A stretch of DNA of 64,000 nucleotides from Dorea sp. AM10-31 (GCF_003435815.1 NZ_QTUV01000002.1:567568-631567), one strand, 5' to 3'; positions 1-7,894 are shown, numbered from the stretch's first letter. Numbers and translations are program-made. The notes: a model not told the origin generated them from the letters alone.

Positions 1-104
1 ACTATTTTCACTACGATCGGTCCCCAGATATACCAGATCTGGTTCCCGTAACTGTTGCGATTCACCGGGGGTGTCTGTTGTCCGTTGTATTGATAATGAT
101 CCAT
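1..104 (-). CDS. N-terminus of a probable membrane protein, cut by window edge
   Basis: An ATG at 104 is preceded by a good ribosome site (GAGGAA, 7 nt away) and opens a minus-strand frame that runs off the left edge after about 34 codons. The visible part begins MDHYQYNGQQTPPVNRNSYG and then turns hydrophobic (IWYIWGPIVV), like a short polar N-terminus before a first membrane segment. This layout is seen in some CPBP-type intramembrane proteases of Lachnospiraceae, but too little is present to assign a family. The start is well supported; the product is not. Confidence 0.55.
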   Translation of the reverse strand, partial: MDHYQYNGQQTPPVNRNSYGNQIWYIWGPIVVKI

Positions 105-203
105 AGTATTCCTCACTTTCTTCTGTCACTGTACTATTCTACTTCGAACACAACGAACATGCAATTAAAAAACTATTAAATATCTTTATATTTTATAATT
201 CTC

Positions 204-695
204 TTATAATCGTACTTTTACAACATCCACATCCAGATCCCACAGGAATTTGTCCAGATCCTTAAATGATAAAAATACTGTCGCTGTATTCTCCAGCGGA
301 TGGATTCCCATGCTTTTGCATTTACTGAGATCTTTATCAATGAAAAATTCTACTGCGTGATCGGTATCATTCATCAGTCCAAACGGTGTCACACTTCCCT
401 GTTTTACTCCCAGATATTTTTCCAGACGTTCTTCGGATGCAAAACTTAAATTGCCTGCTCCGAGCTGTCTTCCAAGAGATTTTAAATCTACTTTCTTCTT
501 CTCATCACAGGTAACAAGGAAATGTCTCTTTCCTTTAGAGTCTCTCAGAAAAAGATTCTTACATAAAGTTCCTTTTTCGGGAAGTCCTAGCCTATCCATA
601 TCTTCCATTGTATGCACCGGTTCATGTTCCACAACTTCATATTTAATTTTCAATTTATCAAGCGCATCATATACGCGTTTTTTCTGGTCTTCCAT
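204..695 (-). CDS. ProX/YbaK-family prolyl-tRNA editing deacylase
   Basis: 163 residues, the usual length for free-standing YbaK/ProX (INS-domain) proteins. The family hydrolyses amino acids misattached to tRNA(Pro), typically alanine or cysteine. Family features include the N-terminal helix with H24-E-P-V-H, the LCKNLFLRD strand with its conserved lysine, a central GAGNLSFAS segment and GSVTPFGL near residue 103. It resembles the PrdX/ProX branch (Ala-tRNA(Pro) deacylase) more than short YbaK. The start follows AAAGGGG by 7 nt. A 15-bp palindrome lies in the leader. It lies downstream of dus on the same strand, 86 bp away. Substrate choice (Ala or Cys) is inferred. Confidence 0.85.
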   Translation of the reverse strand: MEDQKKRVYDALDKLKIKYEVVEHEPVHTMEDMDRLGLPEKGTLCKNLFLRDSKGKRHFLVTCDEKKKVDLKSLGRQLGAGNLSFASEERLEKYLGVKQGSVTPFGLMNDTDHAVEFFIDKDLSKCKSMGIHPLENTATVFLSFKDLDKFLWDLDVDVVKVRL

Positions 696-726
696 ATTAA
701 AAGCCCCTTTCTTCTCTTTGCAATTT

Positions 727-741
727 CAGACAGTCTGTCTG
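727..741. promoter_or_regulatory. 15-bp perfect palindrome in the deacylase leader
   Basis: CAGACAG-T-CTGTCTG, a perfect odd palindrome, lies 31 nt upstream of the deacylase start codon in the dus-deacylase gap. Size and position suit a dimeric repressor site or a small hairpin. No second copy was noticed in the window, and the binding protein is unknown. Confidence 0.35.
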
Positions 742-781
742 TATTTACAAATAAACTTTTTATTTATTATATGGTATTTAT

Positions 782-1756
782 TTAACGAAGTAAAGCGAAA
801 ATTTCTTGCACTTCTCGCTTATACTCCTCTATTGTCTGTGTTTTCTTGATTTTTCTTATTTTTTCCAGATGATCTGGATAATACCGCATCAAGTAAGTCC
901 AGATTTCTTTCATTTTAAATAATACATATATTTCTTTCGGACTTGCTTCTTCATAATGAATGCAGATATCTTCCAGAAATGCTGCCATACGCTCTTTTTC
1001 TATCGAAAAGCCACCATAGCTTTGTATTTTCTTTTCATTTTTTAATTTCTCTGCTTCCAGTTCCATCAAAAGTCCCGGATTAGCAATCATTCCTCGTCCG
1101 ATCATCCAGCAGTCTGTCTGTGGAAATCTCTGCTGCATCTCCTGGATATTTTTTACAGTATTCAGTTCTCCGTTATAGCAAAGACTGTGTCTGCTATGTT
1201 CTTCAGCATATGCATACCAGGAAAGTCTTACCTCATGCATATAGTAATCCTTCTGTACTCGCGGATGAATGATCAACTCTTCCAGCGGATACTGATTATA
1301 TATAGAAAGAATCTGTTCAAATTCTTCTGGTTCATCTCTTCCAAGCCTCGTTTTCACAGAGATTTTCACATCTTTTTCATTCGAAAATACGGTATCCAGA
1401 AATCGATCCAGCTCTTCCGTCTTTGCAAGGAATCCGGAGCCACGGTATTTTGATGCAACCGTCCTTGACGGACAGCCAAAATTCAGATTGATCTCTTCGT
1501 ATCCATATCGTTTCAGTTTTTCAATCGTCTGTACACAGTCATTTCCATTGTTGCTTAAAATCTGTGGAACAACAAAAAGTCCTGCATTATGCGCAGGCAG
1601 AATCTCTTCCTGTTCTTTCAAATTCAGCCCGCGCTTACTATGCGGTACGAAGAAAGGTGTATAATATTTATCCATTTTTCGAAAATACTTATGATACGCG
1701 TTCCTGAAAATATAGGTCGTGATCCCCTCCATCGGGGCAAGGTAATACTTTGCCAT
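782..1756 (-). CDS. dus: tRNA-dihydrouridine synthase
   Basis: A flavoprotein that reduces uridine to dihydrouridine in the tRNA D-loop using NAD(P)H. The 324 residues start MAKYYLAPMEGITTYIFRNA, which holds the FMN-binding APMEG motif. The Dus active-site region LNFGCPSRTV has the catalytic cysteine, followed by KYRGSGFL, SVKTRLG and IHPR, and the FMN phosphate-binding MIGRGMIANPGL. I place the start at the ATG at 1756: AAGGAG lies 6 nt upstream. The adjacent in-frame ATG at 1759 would be too close, and the longer frame to 1783 has no ribosome site. It belongs to a short clostridial Dus branch; position specificity on tRNA cannot be read from sequence. Confidence 0.9.
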   Translation of the reverse strand: MAKYYLAPMEGITTYIFRNAYHKYFRKMDKYYTPFFVPHSKRGLNLKEQEEILPAHNAGLFVVPQILSNNGNDCVQTIEKLKRYGYEEINLNFGCPSRTVASKYRGSGFLAKTEELDRFLDTVFSNEKDVKISVKTRLGRDEPEEFEQILSIYNQYPLEELIIHPRVQKDYYMHEVRLSWYAYAEEHSRHSLCYNGELNTVKNIQEMQQRFPQTDCWMIGRGMIANPGLLMELEAEKLKNEKKIQSYGGFSIEKERMAAFLEDICIHYEEASPKEIYVLFKMKEIWTYLMRYYPDHLEKIRKIKKTQTIEEYKREVQEIFALLR

Positions 1757-2011
1757 CATGTTCTCCTTTTCATCTTTCAACATTCTAGCAAAGCTTTCTC
1801 ACCACTGCAATGATTTTTATACACTAGCTGTTTTGAAATAATTTTCCGATTGATCTAAACTTTGATCTGTACTGCTATTATTGTATGGCTCGGTGACTGG
1901 CTTGCTTAAATATTACGAACTAATCTCCCTGTTCTGTTTTTCTTTTCATTTTTTTCATTGTGTGCTATCATATCTGACGGAAATATAACAAAATCTAAAG
2001 GAGTATATCAA

Positions 2012-3040
2012 ATGGAGTTTTTAAAGAAAAATGTGAAAGGGATCTTATTATGCCTCTGCATCGCTATTCCCTGCTGGATACTGGGACAACATTTTCCAAT
2101 TATCGGCGGACCGGTATTCGGTATTCTTGCCGGCATGATCCTGACATTATTTATCAAAGACAAATCCGCTTTCCAAAGCGGGGTTACTTTTGTATCAAAG
2201 AAAGTATTACAGTATGCTGTCATCCTTCTTGGGTTCGGGCTGAACCTGACTGTTATTCTGGAAACCGGGAAGCAATCACTTCCGATCATTGTAACCACAA
2301 TCGCAACTTCTCTGATTCTTGCCTATGTATTGCATAAAATCATGCATATTCCAGGCAACATCTCTACTCTGGTTGGCGTCGGATCCTCCATCTGTGGTGG
2401 TTCTGCAATTGCAGCTACAGCACCGGTCATTGATGCAGATGATGACGAAGTCGCACAGGCAATCTCTGTAATCTTCTTTTTCAATATGATTGCAGCTTTA
2501 CTGTTTCCAACGCTGGGCGGAATTCTTGGCTTTTCCACAACAAGCGGCGAATCATTTGGAATCTTTGCCGGAACGGCTGTCAACGACACCTCTTCTGTAA
2601 CAGCAACGGCATCTACATGGGATTCTCTGTACCACCTGGGTTCTGCGACACTGGATAAAGCCGTTACCGTTAAACTAACACGTACACTTGCGATCATTCC
2701 GATCACTCTGGCACTTGCATTCATCCGCACACGAAGTCAGAAAGCTGAAGGCAAAAAAGTAGAGCTGAAAAAAATCTTTCCAATGTTCATTCTTTATTTT
2801 GTACTTGCTTCTGTCATTACAACAATTGCGACTTCCTGCGGTATCTCCGCAGATGTATTCACTCCACTGAAAACACTGAGTAAATTCTTTATCGTTCTAG
2901 CCATGAGCGCAGTCGGTCTGAATACAAATATTATCAAGCTCATCAAAACCGGTGGAAAACCACTTCTGCTCGGTTTCTGCTGCTGGGTTGGAATTGCTCT
3001 TGCAAGTCTTGGCATGCAGCATATACTTGGAATCTGGTAG
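2012..3040 (+). CDS. YeiH/UPF0324-family membrane transporter
   Basis: 342 residues with about ten hydrophobic segments, and the family signatures [12 protein letters not shown] (near residue 127), [15 protein letters not shown] and a C-terminal [11 protein letters not shown]. The family is annotated as putative sulfate exporters, related to E. coli YeiH; substrate evidence is thin. The start is the ATG at 2012, 8 nt after AAAGGAG; an upstream in-frame ATG at 1958 lacks a site. E. coli yeiH sits next to a LysR gene, but here it stands alone between dus and trpS. The gene is followed by nested hairpins at 3050-3143. Confidence 0.85.
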   Translation: MEFLKKNVKGILLCLCIAIPCWILGQHFPIIGGPVFGILAGMILTLFIKDKSAFQSGVTFVSKKVLQYAVILLGFGLNLTVILETGKQSLPIIVTTIATSLILAYVLHKIMHIPGNISTLVGVGSSICGGSAIAATAPVIDADDDEVAQAISVIFFFNMIAALLFPTLGGILGFSTTSGESFGIFAGTAVNDTSSVTATASTWDSLYHLGSATLDKAVTVKLTRTLAIIPITLALAFIRTRSQKAEGKKVELKKIFPMFILYFVLASVITTIATSCGISADVFTPLKTLSKFFIVLAMSAVGLNTNIIKLIKTGGKPLLLGFCCWVGIALASLGMQHILGIW

Positions 3041-3049
3041 GATATCTCT

Positions 3050-3150
3050 GCTGTAATAACAAAGTTATTACAGCAAAACGGCAGTTTATGGAATCAGATC
3101 TTTGAAAACATCTCAATTATATCTATCCACGAACTGCCGTTTTATTTTTT
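3050..3150 (+). terminator. Nested hairpins after the YeiH gene
   Basis: First a perfect 11-bp hairpin with a 3-nt loop (GCTGTAATAAC/GTTATTACAGC, 3050-3074). It is followed directly by a 12-bp inverted repeat, AAAACGGCAGTT (3075-3086) with AACTGCCGTTTT (3132-3143), which encloses a 45-nt loop and ends in ATTTTTTA. The outer stem with its T-run is the likely terminator. The extra perfect stem is unusual. The convergent trpS ends at 3215. Confidence 0.6.
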
Positions 3151-3214
3151 ACTATTATTATAATTATCACAATCTCTGGCAGAAACTATCTCTGGCAGAT
3201 TCCTTGAATATCAA

Positions 3215-4276
3215 TTATTTTAACAAATCTGCATCGTCAAAGTAATTGATATGCATTGCATCTTTCACATCATGCAGTGTCTGGGCTGCTTTTGCACGGG
3301 CAACTTCTGTTCCGGCTTTCAGAATATCATAAACATCTGTCTTTCTGCTTTCCCAGTCTTTTCTTCTTGCACGGATTGGCTCCAGTTCTGCCTGCATAAC
3401 ATTATTCAGGAATTTCTTAACTTTCACATCACCAAGACCACCACGCTGATAATGTGCCTTTAATTCATCCAGATTTGCATAATCCGGTAAAAATTCTGCG
3501 AAATACTCATCCTTACAGAATGCATCCAGATAAATAAATACCGGATTGCCTTCTACCTGTCCCGGATCTTCCACACGCAGATGATTCGGATCTGTAAACA
3601 TGGACATAACTTTCTTCTTAATGTCTTCCGGCTCATCAGACAGATAAATGCAGTTTCCAAGAGACTTGCTCATCTTCGCTTTACCATCAATACCCGGCAA
3701 ACGCAGACATGCTTTATTAGACGGAAGAATGATCTCAGGCTCTGTAAGTGTCTCGCCATATACACTGTTGAACTTGTGTACGATTTCCTTGCACTGTTCT
3801 AACATCGGAAGCTGGTCTTCTCCAACCGGAACGGCTGTTGCACGGAAAGCGGTAATATCTGCCGCCTGACTGATCGGATAGCAAAAAAATCCAACCGGAA
3901 TACTTGCTTCAAAATTACGTTGCTGGATCTCAGCTTTTACTGTAGGGTTTCTCTGTACACGGGATACAGTAACAAGATTCATATAATAAAATGTAAATTC
4001 TGTCAGTTCCGGAACCATAGACTGAATGAAAATATTCGCTTTCTCCGGATCGATTCCGCAAGCAAGATAATCCAGCGCTACATTCATAATATTCTGGCGT
4101 ACCTTCTCCGGATGCTCTGCATTATCTGTCAGTGCCTGTGCATCCGCGATCATAATATAAATCTCGTCAAACTTACCGGAATTCTGCAGTTTTACACGCT
4201 CTTTCAGGGATCCTACATAATGTCCTACGTGAAGCCGACCGGTCGGACGGTCACCTGTTAAAATAATTTTGCTCAT
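3215..4276 (-). CDS. trpS: Tryptophanyl-tRNA synthetase
   Basis: Class I aminoacyl-tRNA synthetase that charges tRNA(Trp). It has 353 residues, normal for bacterial TrpRS. The HIGH-equivalent signature is PTGRLHVGHYVG (residues 11-22) and the second signature is KMSKSLGN near residue 205, preceded by LRLPGIDGKA. DQLPMLEQ and RDKFN-like elements of the Rossmann core are present. The start is preceded by AAGGAG (7 nt). It has its own near-consensus promoter at 4345-4373, so it is transcribed separately from the dnaJ-like gene upstream. The 128-nt leader is too short for a canonical T-box, and I see no specifier or AGGGTGG-like element. Confidence 0.97.
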   Translation of the reverse strand: MSKIILTGDRPTGRLHVGHYVGSLKERVKLQNSGKFDEIYIMIADAQALTDNAEHPEKVRQNIMNVALDYLACGIDPEKANIFIQSMVPELTEFTFYYMNLVTVSRVQRNPTVKAEIQQRNFEASIPVGFFCYPISQAADITAFRATAVPVGEDQLPMLEQCKEIVHKFNSVYGETLTEPEIILPSNKACLRLPGIDGKAKMSKSLGNCIYLSDEPEDIKKKVMSMFTDPNHLRVEDPGQVEGNPVFIYLDAFCKDEYFAEFLPDYANLDELKAHYQRGGLGDVKVKKFLNNVMQAELEPIRARRKDWESRKTDVYDILKAGTEVARAKAAQTLHDVKDAMHINYFDDADLLK

Positions 4277-4344
4277 TCTTGTTCTCCTTACGCTATATCA
4301 TTCACACATTTCCATACGGAAAGTGTATTTTTCTTAACCCTTTT

Positions 4345-4373
4345 ATTATAAAGCGCGAACGACAGACCGTCAA
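4345..4373 (-). promoter_or_regulatory. Promoter of trpS
   Basis: On the minus strand TTGACG (4368-4373) is followed by exactly 17 nt and TATAAT (4345-4350), a near-perfect sigma-A promoter about 60 nt upstream of the trpS start. Confidence 0.75.
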
Positions 4374-4386
4374 CAATACAGGCAAC

Positions 4387-4416
4387 AAAAAAAGAAAAAG
4401 GCACTTACGCAGCGCC
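4387..4416 (-). terminator. Terminator overlapping the dnaJ-like 3' end
   Basis: On the minus strand GGCGCT-gcgta-AGTGCC is followed by TTTTTCTTTTTTT. The hairpin contains the last codons and the stop of the dnaJ-like gene (stop at 4405-4407). Confidence 0.7.
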
Positions 4417-5436
4417 TCTTCCTTTTTTTTCACAGGCTTCTTCAAAAGCCTTTAATTTTCTCTTTGCATCTTCGCTCAGATTTTTCGGTACCTGGATTCG
4501 AACAGTTATATATTGATCTCCCCGTATATTTTTATCTTTCATAGATACGATTCCTTTGCCACGAAGTCTGATCTTCGTTCCAGACTGTGTACCCGGTGCG
4601 ATTTTACACATAACCTTACCGGTCAGCGTCTGCACGATTGTTTCTCCTCCCAGCACAGCTGTTGTAAATGGAATCTGAACAGTACTGTATACGTCTTTTC
4701 CTTTACGTTCATATCCCGGTTTCATGCTGACAGTCACTTTCAAGAACAGATCACCGTCTTTTCCACCGCCATATCCCGGACTGCCTTTGCCACGGAGCCG
4801 GATGCTCTGTCCGGTATCAATTCCGGCAGGTATCTTCACTTTCAGAGACTTCCGTTCTCCGCTTCCATCTGTCACATGGATCAGCTTTTCACATCCGAAA
4901 GCCGCATCATCAAAGGAAACTGTAATATCCGCTTCCACATCTGCACCATCCTGTTGAAAACTCCTTCCATAATTTCTGTAGGAATTTCCTCCCTGGTTTC
5001 CTGTTTGTCTGCCGAAACCTCCAAATGAACTGTGTGCGCCGCCGAAACCATGAAACGCACCACCGAACATCTGCTTTAGAAAATCATCCATATCTCCATT
5101 TCCTTCGAAATGATATTCATGAAATGTACCATCCGGTCCTGCATAACGGTAAGTGCCGCCACCAGATGCACTACCATTTCCATAAGCACCGTCAGCTCCC
5201 ATAGATCCGTCAAATGCTGCATGTCCATACTGGTCATACATTTTTCTTTTTTCTTTATCACTTAATATATTATATGCTTCGGTAGCTTCCTTAAATTTCT
5301 CCGCTGCCTGCTCATTTCCTGCATTCGTATCCGGGTGGTACTTTTTCGCCAGTTTACGGTAAGCTTTTTTTATTGTTCCAGTATCTGCGTTACGCGCAAC
5401 TCCAAGAACATCGTAATAATCTCTTTTCGCCGCCAT
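4405..5436 (-). CDS. DnaJ/CbpA-type J-domain co-chaperone without zinc finger
   Basis: Stimulates DnaK ATPase and delivers unfolded clients. 343 residues: J domain 1-70 with the HPD motif at 34-36; a Gly/Phe-rich linker (about 80-155, repeated GG, FGG and FHGFGG); then the two C-terminal beta-sandwich client domains ([14 protein letters not shown], then IRLRGKGI). The CxxCxGxG zinc-finger repeats of true DnaJ are absent, so this is the type II (CbpA/DnaJ2) form. Hsp20 lies directly upstream on the same strand (156 bp), with a hairpin between. The two may be co-induced from the CIRCE promoter if the hairpin is leaky. The start follows GGGAGG. Confidence 0.92.
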   Translation of the reverse strand: MAAKRDYYDVLGVARNADTGTIKKAYRKLAKKYHPDTNAGNEQAAEKFKEATEAYNILSDKEKRKMYDQYGHAAFDGSMGADGAYGNGSASGGGTYRYAGPDGTFHEYHFEGNGDMDDFLKQMFGGAFHGFGGAHSSFGGFGRQTGNQGGNSYRNYGRSFQQDGADVEADITVSFDDAAFGCEKLIHVTDGSGERKSLKVKIPAGIDTGQSIRLRGKGSPGYGGGKDGDLFLKVTVSMKPGYERKGKDVYSTVQIPFTTAVLGGETIVQTLTGKVMCKIAPGTQSGTKIRLRGKGIVSMKDKNIRGDQYITVRIQVPKNLSEDAKRKLKAFEEACEKKGRGAA

Positions 5437-5534
5437 AAAATCCCTCCCGTTTTTCTTTATTGCTGTTATTTACACCCCACACAGAGTGTATTGTAATCTT
5501 GTTTTAACATTTTATGAAAACCATCTATATGAAG

Positions 5535-5566
5535 ATTACCCCGCGGGATCATGCCCGCGAGGTAAT
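5535..5566 (-). terminator. GC-rich hairpin between hsp20 and the dnaJ-like gene
   Basis: ATTACC-CCGCGGG-ATCAT-GCCCGCG-AGGTAAT folds into a strong near-perfect stem 27-58 nt after the hsp20 stop. There is no clear T-run on the minus strand, so it could be a weak terminator or an RNA-stability element. Confidence 0.5.
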
Positions 5567-5592
5567 ACGAATTTTACATTGCAGCTCTGTTG

Positions 5593-6045
5593 TTATCCCT
5601 CAATGCTGATATAATGTTTTTTCTCTTCTGCCGGTTTTGCTTCCTCTTTTGGAACGCTGAAGGAAAGAATACCATTCTCATATTTCGGATGGATATCTTC
5701 TTCCGTTACATGTTTACCTACATAAAAGCTTCTGCTCATGCTTCCTGCATAACGTTCTTTTCTGATGTAAGTTCCATCCTTCTTCTCTTCATCCTTATCC
5801 AGTCCTTTAGCTGCGCTGACTGTTAAAACTCCTTCTTTCAGTTCCATCTGGATCTCATCTTTCTTAAATCCAGGAAGATCAATATCTACTTCATAACCCT
5901 CTTTGGTATCTTTTACATCTGTCTTCATTAAGTTCTTTGCATGTTTACCATAGAGTTCTTTCTCTACATCCGGGAATTTCGGGAATGTAAAATCATTCAT
6001 AAAATCATCAAATAAGTTTTCTCCAAAAATACTAGGCATCATCAT
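5593..6045 (-). CDS. hsp20: Hsp20/alpha-crystallin small heat-shock protein
   Basis: ATP-independent holdase. 150 residues, typical length. The N-terminal part carries F/D-rich FGENLFDDFMNDF. The alpha-crystallin domain (about 40-140) has YEVDIDLPGFKKDEI, the GVLTVSA strand and ERYAGSMSRSFYV. The family's AxxxNGvL signature is seen as KYENGILSFSVPK, and the short C-terminal tail ends KKHYISIEG. Three ATGs are consecutive at the start; AAGGAG lies 9 nt before the first. The promoter carries a CIRCE operator, so expression should be heat-inducible through HrcA. Confidence 0.95.
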   Translation of the reverse strand: MMMPSIFGENLFDDFMNDFTFPKFPDVEKELYGKHAKNLMKTDVKDTKEGYEVDIDLPGFKKDEIQMELKEGVLTVSAAKGLDKDEEKKDGTYIRKERYAGSMSRSFYVGKHVTEEDIHPKYENGILSFSVPKEEAKPAEEKKHYISIEG

Positions 6046-6198
6046 AAGTCATATCTCCTTCCAATACTTTATAAATATTATTAAGCACATATGAAATATT
6101 CGTCTGGAATATCTGATGTGTTGTTATCTGGAACATCCAGGATTCCGGATTTCTAAGAAGTTCTTTCTTTTTTACCCCTCTTCCTTTGTTCTAGTTGT

Positions 6199-6227
6199 AC
6201 TATAACATTTACTATTAGCACTGTCAA
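6199..6227 (-). promoter_or_regulatory. hsp20 promoter
   Basis: Minus strand: TTGACA (6222-6227), 17-nt spacer, TATAGT (6199-6204). The -35 box lies inside the CIRCE element, which fits repression by a bound HrcA dimer. It leaves a leader of about 150 nt. Confidence 0.8.
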
Positions 6228-6241
6228 GAGGTGAGTGCTAA
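6215..6241. promoter_or_regulatory. CIRCE operator (HrcA site)
   Basis: TTAGCACTG (6215-6223), 9-nt spacer, GAGTGCTAA (6233-6241). This matches the CIRCE consensus TTAGCACTC-N9-GAGTGCTAA with one mismatch in the left arm. In most Firmicutes CIRCE controls groESL and hrcA-grpE-dnaK; here it controls hsp20. Confidence 0.93.
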
Positions 6242-6377
6242 TTATTTTGTGAAGATTTTGTGAACACTACAAGCCATGCAAAATGGTAAAAATAACGCTC
6301 TGCAAGTTGGTGTGCTCCCCGTCAAGAGGACAATAATAAATTTTTGTATCGTCAGCCATGTTATGGCTGGCGATATT

Positions 6378-6745
6378 TTATGCTGCTTTTGTATATTGCT
6401 CATGATATTTCATTGGTGTCATTACATGCAGTTTCCTTTGAAGTCGTTGGTTGTTGTAGTAATCTATGTAATTAGCTATCGCAGTAATCAAAGAGCTTCT
6501 GTCATTAAAACGCTGTTTATAATACGTTTTAGAATTCCCCAAAACCCTTCCATTGGTCCATTGTCAATACAGTGGGCAACTCTAGACATACTCTGCTTCA
6601 TATGATGTTTTTTTAATCTAGTATAAAACTGTGCGCTTGTATATTGAAAGCCTCGATCAGAATGAACTAATGGGTGTGCATCTGGCTCCTGACGAACAGC
6701 CTCATCAAACGTGTCCATAACTAATGGATTACAACTGCTGATACT
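6378..6745 (-). pseudogene. Remnant of an IS3-family transposase (orfB C-terminus)
   Basis: The minus strand encodes the end of an integrase-core transposase: HSDRGFQYTSAQFY, then MSRVAHCIDNGPMEGFWG with the catalytic Glu region. A frameshift lies near 6525. The reading continues in another frame as YYKQRFNDRSSLITAI and NNQRLQRKLHVMTP to a stop at 6378-6380. The 5' two thirds of orfB and all of orfA are missing; similarity ends near 6745, inside NPLVMDTFDEAV. The sequence after the stop (GTCCTCTTGACGGGGAG on the minus strand, about 6315-6331) probably holds the IS right end. It is too decayed to move. Confidence 0.85.
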
Positions 6746-6943
6746 ACCGGAGCCGATGTTGTAAAAAATGCTTTGGATCAAGCCAATCATTTTGAAGGAT
6801 CTGCTGAAGAAGCCCAAGTTGCCATGTTCCTGAAACAATTAGGAATCAAATATAGCAAACTCACCAAAGATGAATTTGTCATGGTCTTTCCGATGAATAG
6901 CTGGGCTGGCTTTTCATTGAAATTTCTTATGCTTTTTCGTTGA
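6746..6943 (+). pseudogene. Unrecognised gene fragment abutting the IS remnant
   Basis: Directly after the IS3 remnant the plus strand has an open frame without a start. It reads about 66 codons (DTTGADVVKNALDQANHF, then AEEAQVAMFLKQLGIKYSKL, then FVMVFPMNSWAGF) to a TGA at 6941-6943. Composition is protein-like and no start codon or ribosome site precedes it, so it looks like the severed 3' part of a gene. I do not recognise the family. Confidence 0.45.
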
Positions 6944-6968
6944 CATTTAATACTGTTCAATGTATCAT
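6940..6968 (+). promoter_or_regulatory. Plus-strand promoter-like sequence facing the nuclease gene
   Basis: TTGACA (6940-6945), 17-nt spacer, TATCAT (6963-6968). It points into the 3' end of the minus-strand nuclease gene that ends at 7000, so transcripts would be antisense to it. No plus-strand gene follows it. It could be a leftover IS promoter or a real antisense control. Confidence 0.45.
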
Positions 6969-6999
6969 ATAATCAAGAAATGGGTTTGTTACCGTACAG

Positions 7000-7527
7000 C
7001 TATTGCTCAAGCGGGGTGCTCGTTTCTTTTTTTATGTTCACCATGTCATACAGATATAAATTTCCGTCTGCAGCATGTCGTATCAACATTTCTATCCTGA
7101 ATATATTAAACCGTTCAAGATCTCCAGTATCATTGTTATATACTGGAAGTGCAAACCTTGTCGTAAATCTATACCAGCCAAACTTTGCATCAACGTTATG
7201 CTTTCCTTTAAAGTTTTCCTGCCATCGTTTATTCGTAGCACATTGAAGAAGCATAGGAATTCCCTGGGTAGCATTAGCCTTTGCTTTCGCATTCGCTCCA
7301 TATAATCTTTTGGTATCTCCAGATCCTTTTAATTCTCCTGGAAAATCTGAACCAATATAGACTTGATCCGAGGTTTCGACTACTTCATAGCAATCTCCTA
7401 TGTATTCTTTTAAATACTGCTCAACTTCTTCCCAATTGATATTCCTCTTTCCTTTAAAACGAATATCACTGATTACAACAATTTTCTTTCCATCCAAATC
7501 TGATATTACGCTTATTTTCTTATCCAC
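7000..7527 (-). CDS. BECR-fold (PBECR4-like) putative nuclease; candidate toxin
   Basis: 175 residues, GTG start (7525-7527) with AAAGGAGG 7 nt upstream. The first 60 residues form a charged module (KKIVVISDIRFKGKR, then WEEVEQYLKEYIG). The rest matches, from memory, the nuclease-like domain at the C-terminus of phage MuF polyproteins (barnase-EndoU-ColicinE5/D-RelE group). It carries YIGSDFPGELKGS, AKAKANATQGIP, the basic GKHNVDAKFGWYRFTTRFALPVY-type core, EMLIRHAADGNLYLYD and terminal VNIKKETSTPLEQ. His, Arg and Tyr residues in the core are candidate catalytic groups. Here it stands alone, directly downstream of a small XRE regulator, with the same palindrome in front of both genes. That is a toxin-antitoxin-like layout, but function is inferred. 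Confidence 0.6.
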   Translation of the reverse strand: MDKKISVISDLDGKKIVVISDIRFKGKRNINWEEVEQYLKEYIGDCYEVVETSDQVYIGSDFPGELKGSGDTKRLYGANAKAKANATQGIPMLLQCATNKRWQENFKGKHNVDAKFGWYRFTTRFALPVYNNDTGDLERFNIFRIEMLIRHAADGNLYLYDMVNIKKETSTPLEQ

Positions 7528-7550
7528 TAAATATCCTCCTTTCCATCCTG

Positions 7551-7564
7551 ACGCATTGCGTTAT
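7551..7564. promoter_or_regulatory. Second operator copy before the nuclease gene
   Basis: ACGCATTGCGTTAT is identical over 14 nt to the operator of the XRE gene (7873-7893). Its palindromic core is ACGCA-T-TGCGT. It lies 24 nt upstream of the GTG start, just before the ribosome site. No convincing -35/-10 pair was seen here. Confidence 0.65.
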
Positions 7565-7656
7565 GTTTATGGTAAAAAAATATACATAAACTACTATAAT
7601 GCCTGATAACCCTTCCTTGAACTAATTCTTGGACTAGAAATCATCAGTACCACTTT

Positions 7657-7854
7657 TTAATTATCTTCACTATTGATTCGACGCTCTATCTCTGCTCTAT
7701 ACTTTAATAAACGTAACAGATAATCCGGAAGTTCTCTTTTCTCTGCTTCCCAATCTTGAACGGTACGATACGGAATACCATAGTAGTCACTAAATTCACG
7801 TCTGTTCATTCCCATTTTTTCTCTTAATTTTTTTACTTCTTTTCCTCTACTCAT
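7657..7854 (-). CDS. Small XRE-type HTH regulator; candidate antitoxin
   Basis: 65 residues made up almost entirely of one helix-turn-helix of the XRE/Cro type: MSRGKEVKKLREKMGMNRRE, FSDYYGIPYRTVQDWEAEKR, then PDYLLRLLKYRAEIERR. No second domain is present. It is the first gene of a pair with the nuclease (129-bp gap, same strand). A near-consensus promoter (7895-7923) is followed immediately by a 21-bp perfect palindrome, the expected place for autorepression. The ribosome site is AGGTGGGAG. HTH assignment is firm; the antitoxin role is inferred from context. Confidence 0.8.
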   Translation of the reverse strand: MSRGKEVKKLREKMGMNRREFSDYYGIPYRTVQDWEAEKRELPDYLLRLLKYRAEIERRINSEDN

Positions 7855-7872
7855 GATAAAACTCTCCCACCT

Positions 7873-7893
7873 AAATAACGCATTGCGTTATTT
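7873..7893. promoter_or_regulatory. 21-bp palindromic operator of the XRE gene
   Basis: Left arm AAATAACGCA, centre T, right arm the exact reverse complement. It begins 1 nt downstream of the -10 box, so it covers the transcription start. A 14-nt identical copy lies before the nuclease gene (7551-7564). This strongly suggests one repressor for both genes, most simply the XRE protein. Confidence 0.8.
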
Positions 7894-7894
7894 G

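Noticed and set aside
4277..4404. T-box leader for trpS
   Set aside because: The leader is only about 60 nt after the promoter, with no specifier loop or conserved T-box sequence visible.
6746..6838. N-terminal part of a minus-strand frame that runs into the IS3 transposase
   Set aside because: Beyond about 6745 the minus-strand reading no longer resembles a transposase, while the plus strand reads protein-like; the apparent start at 6838 is accidental.
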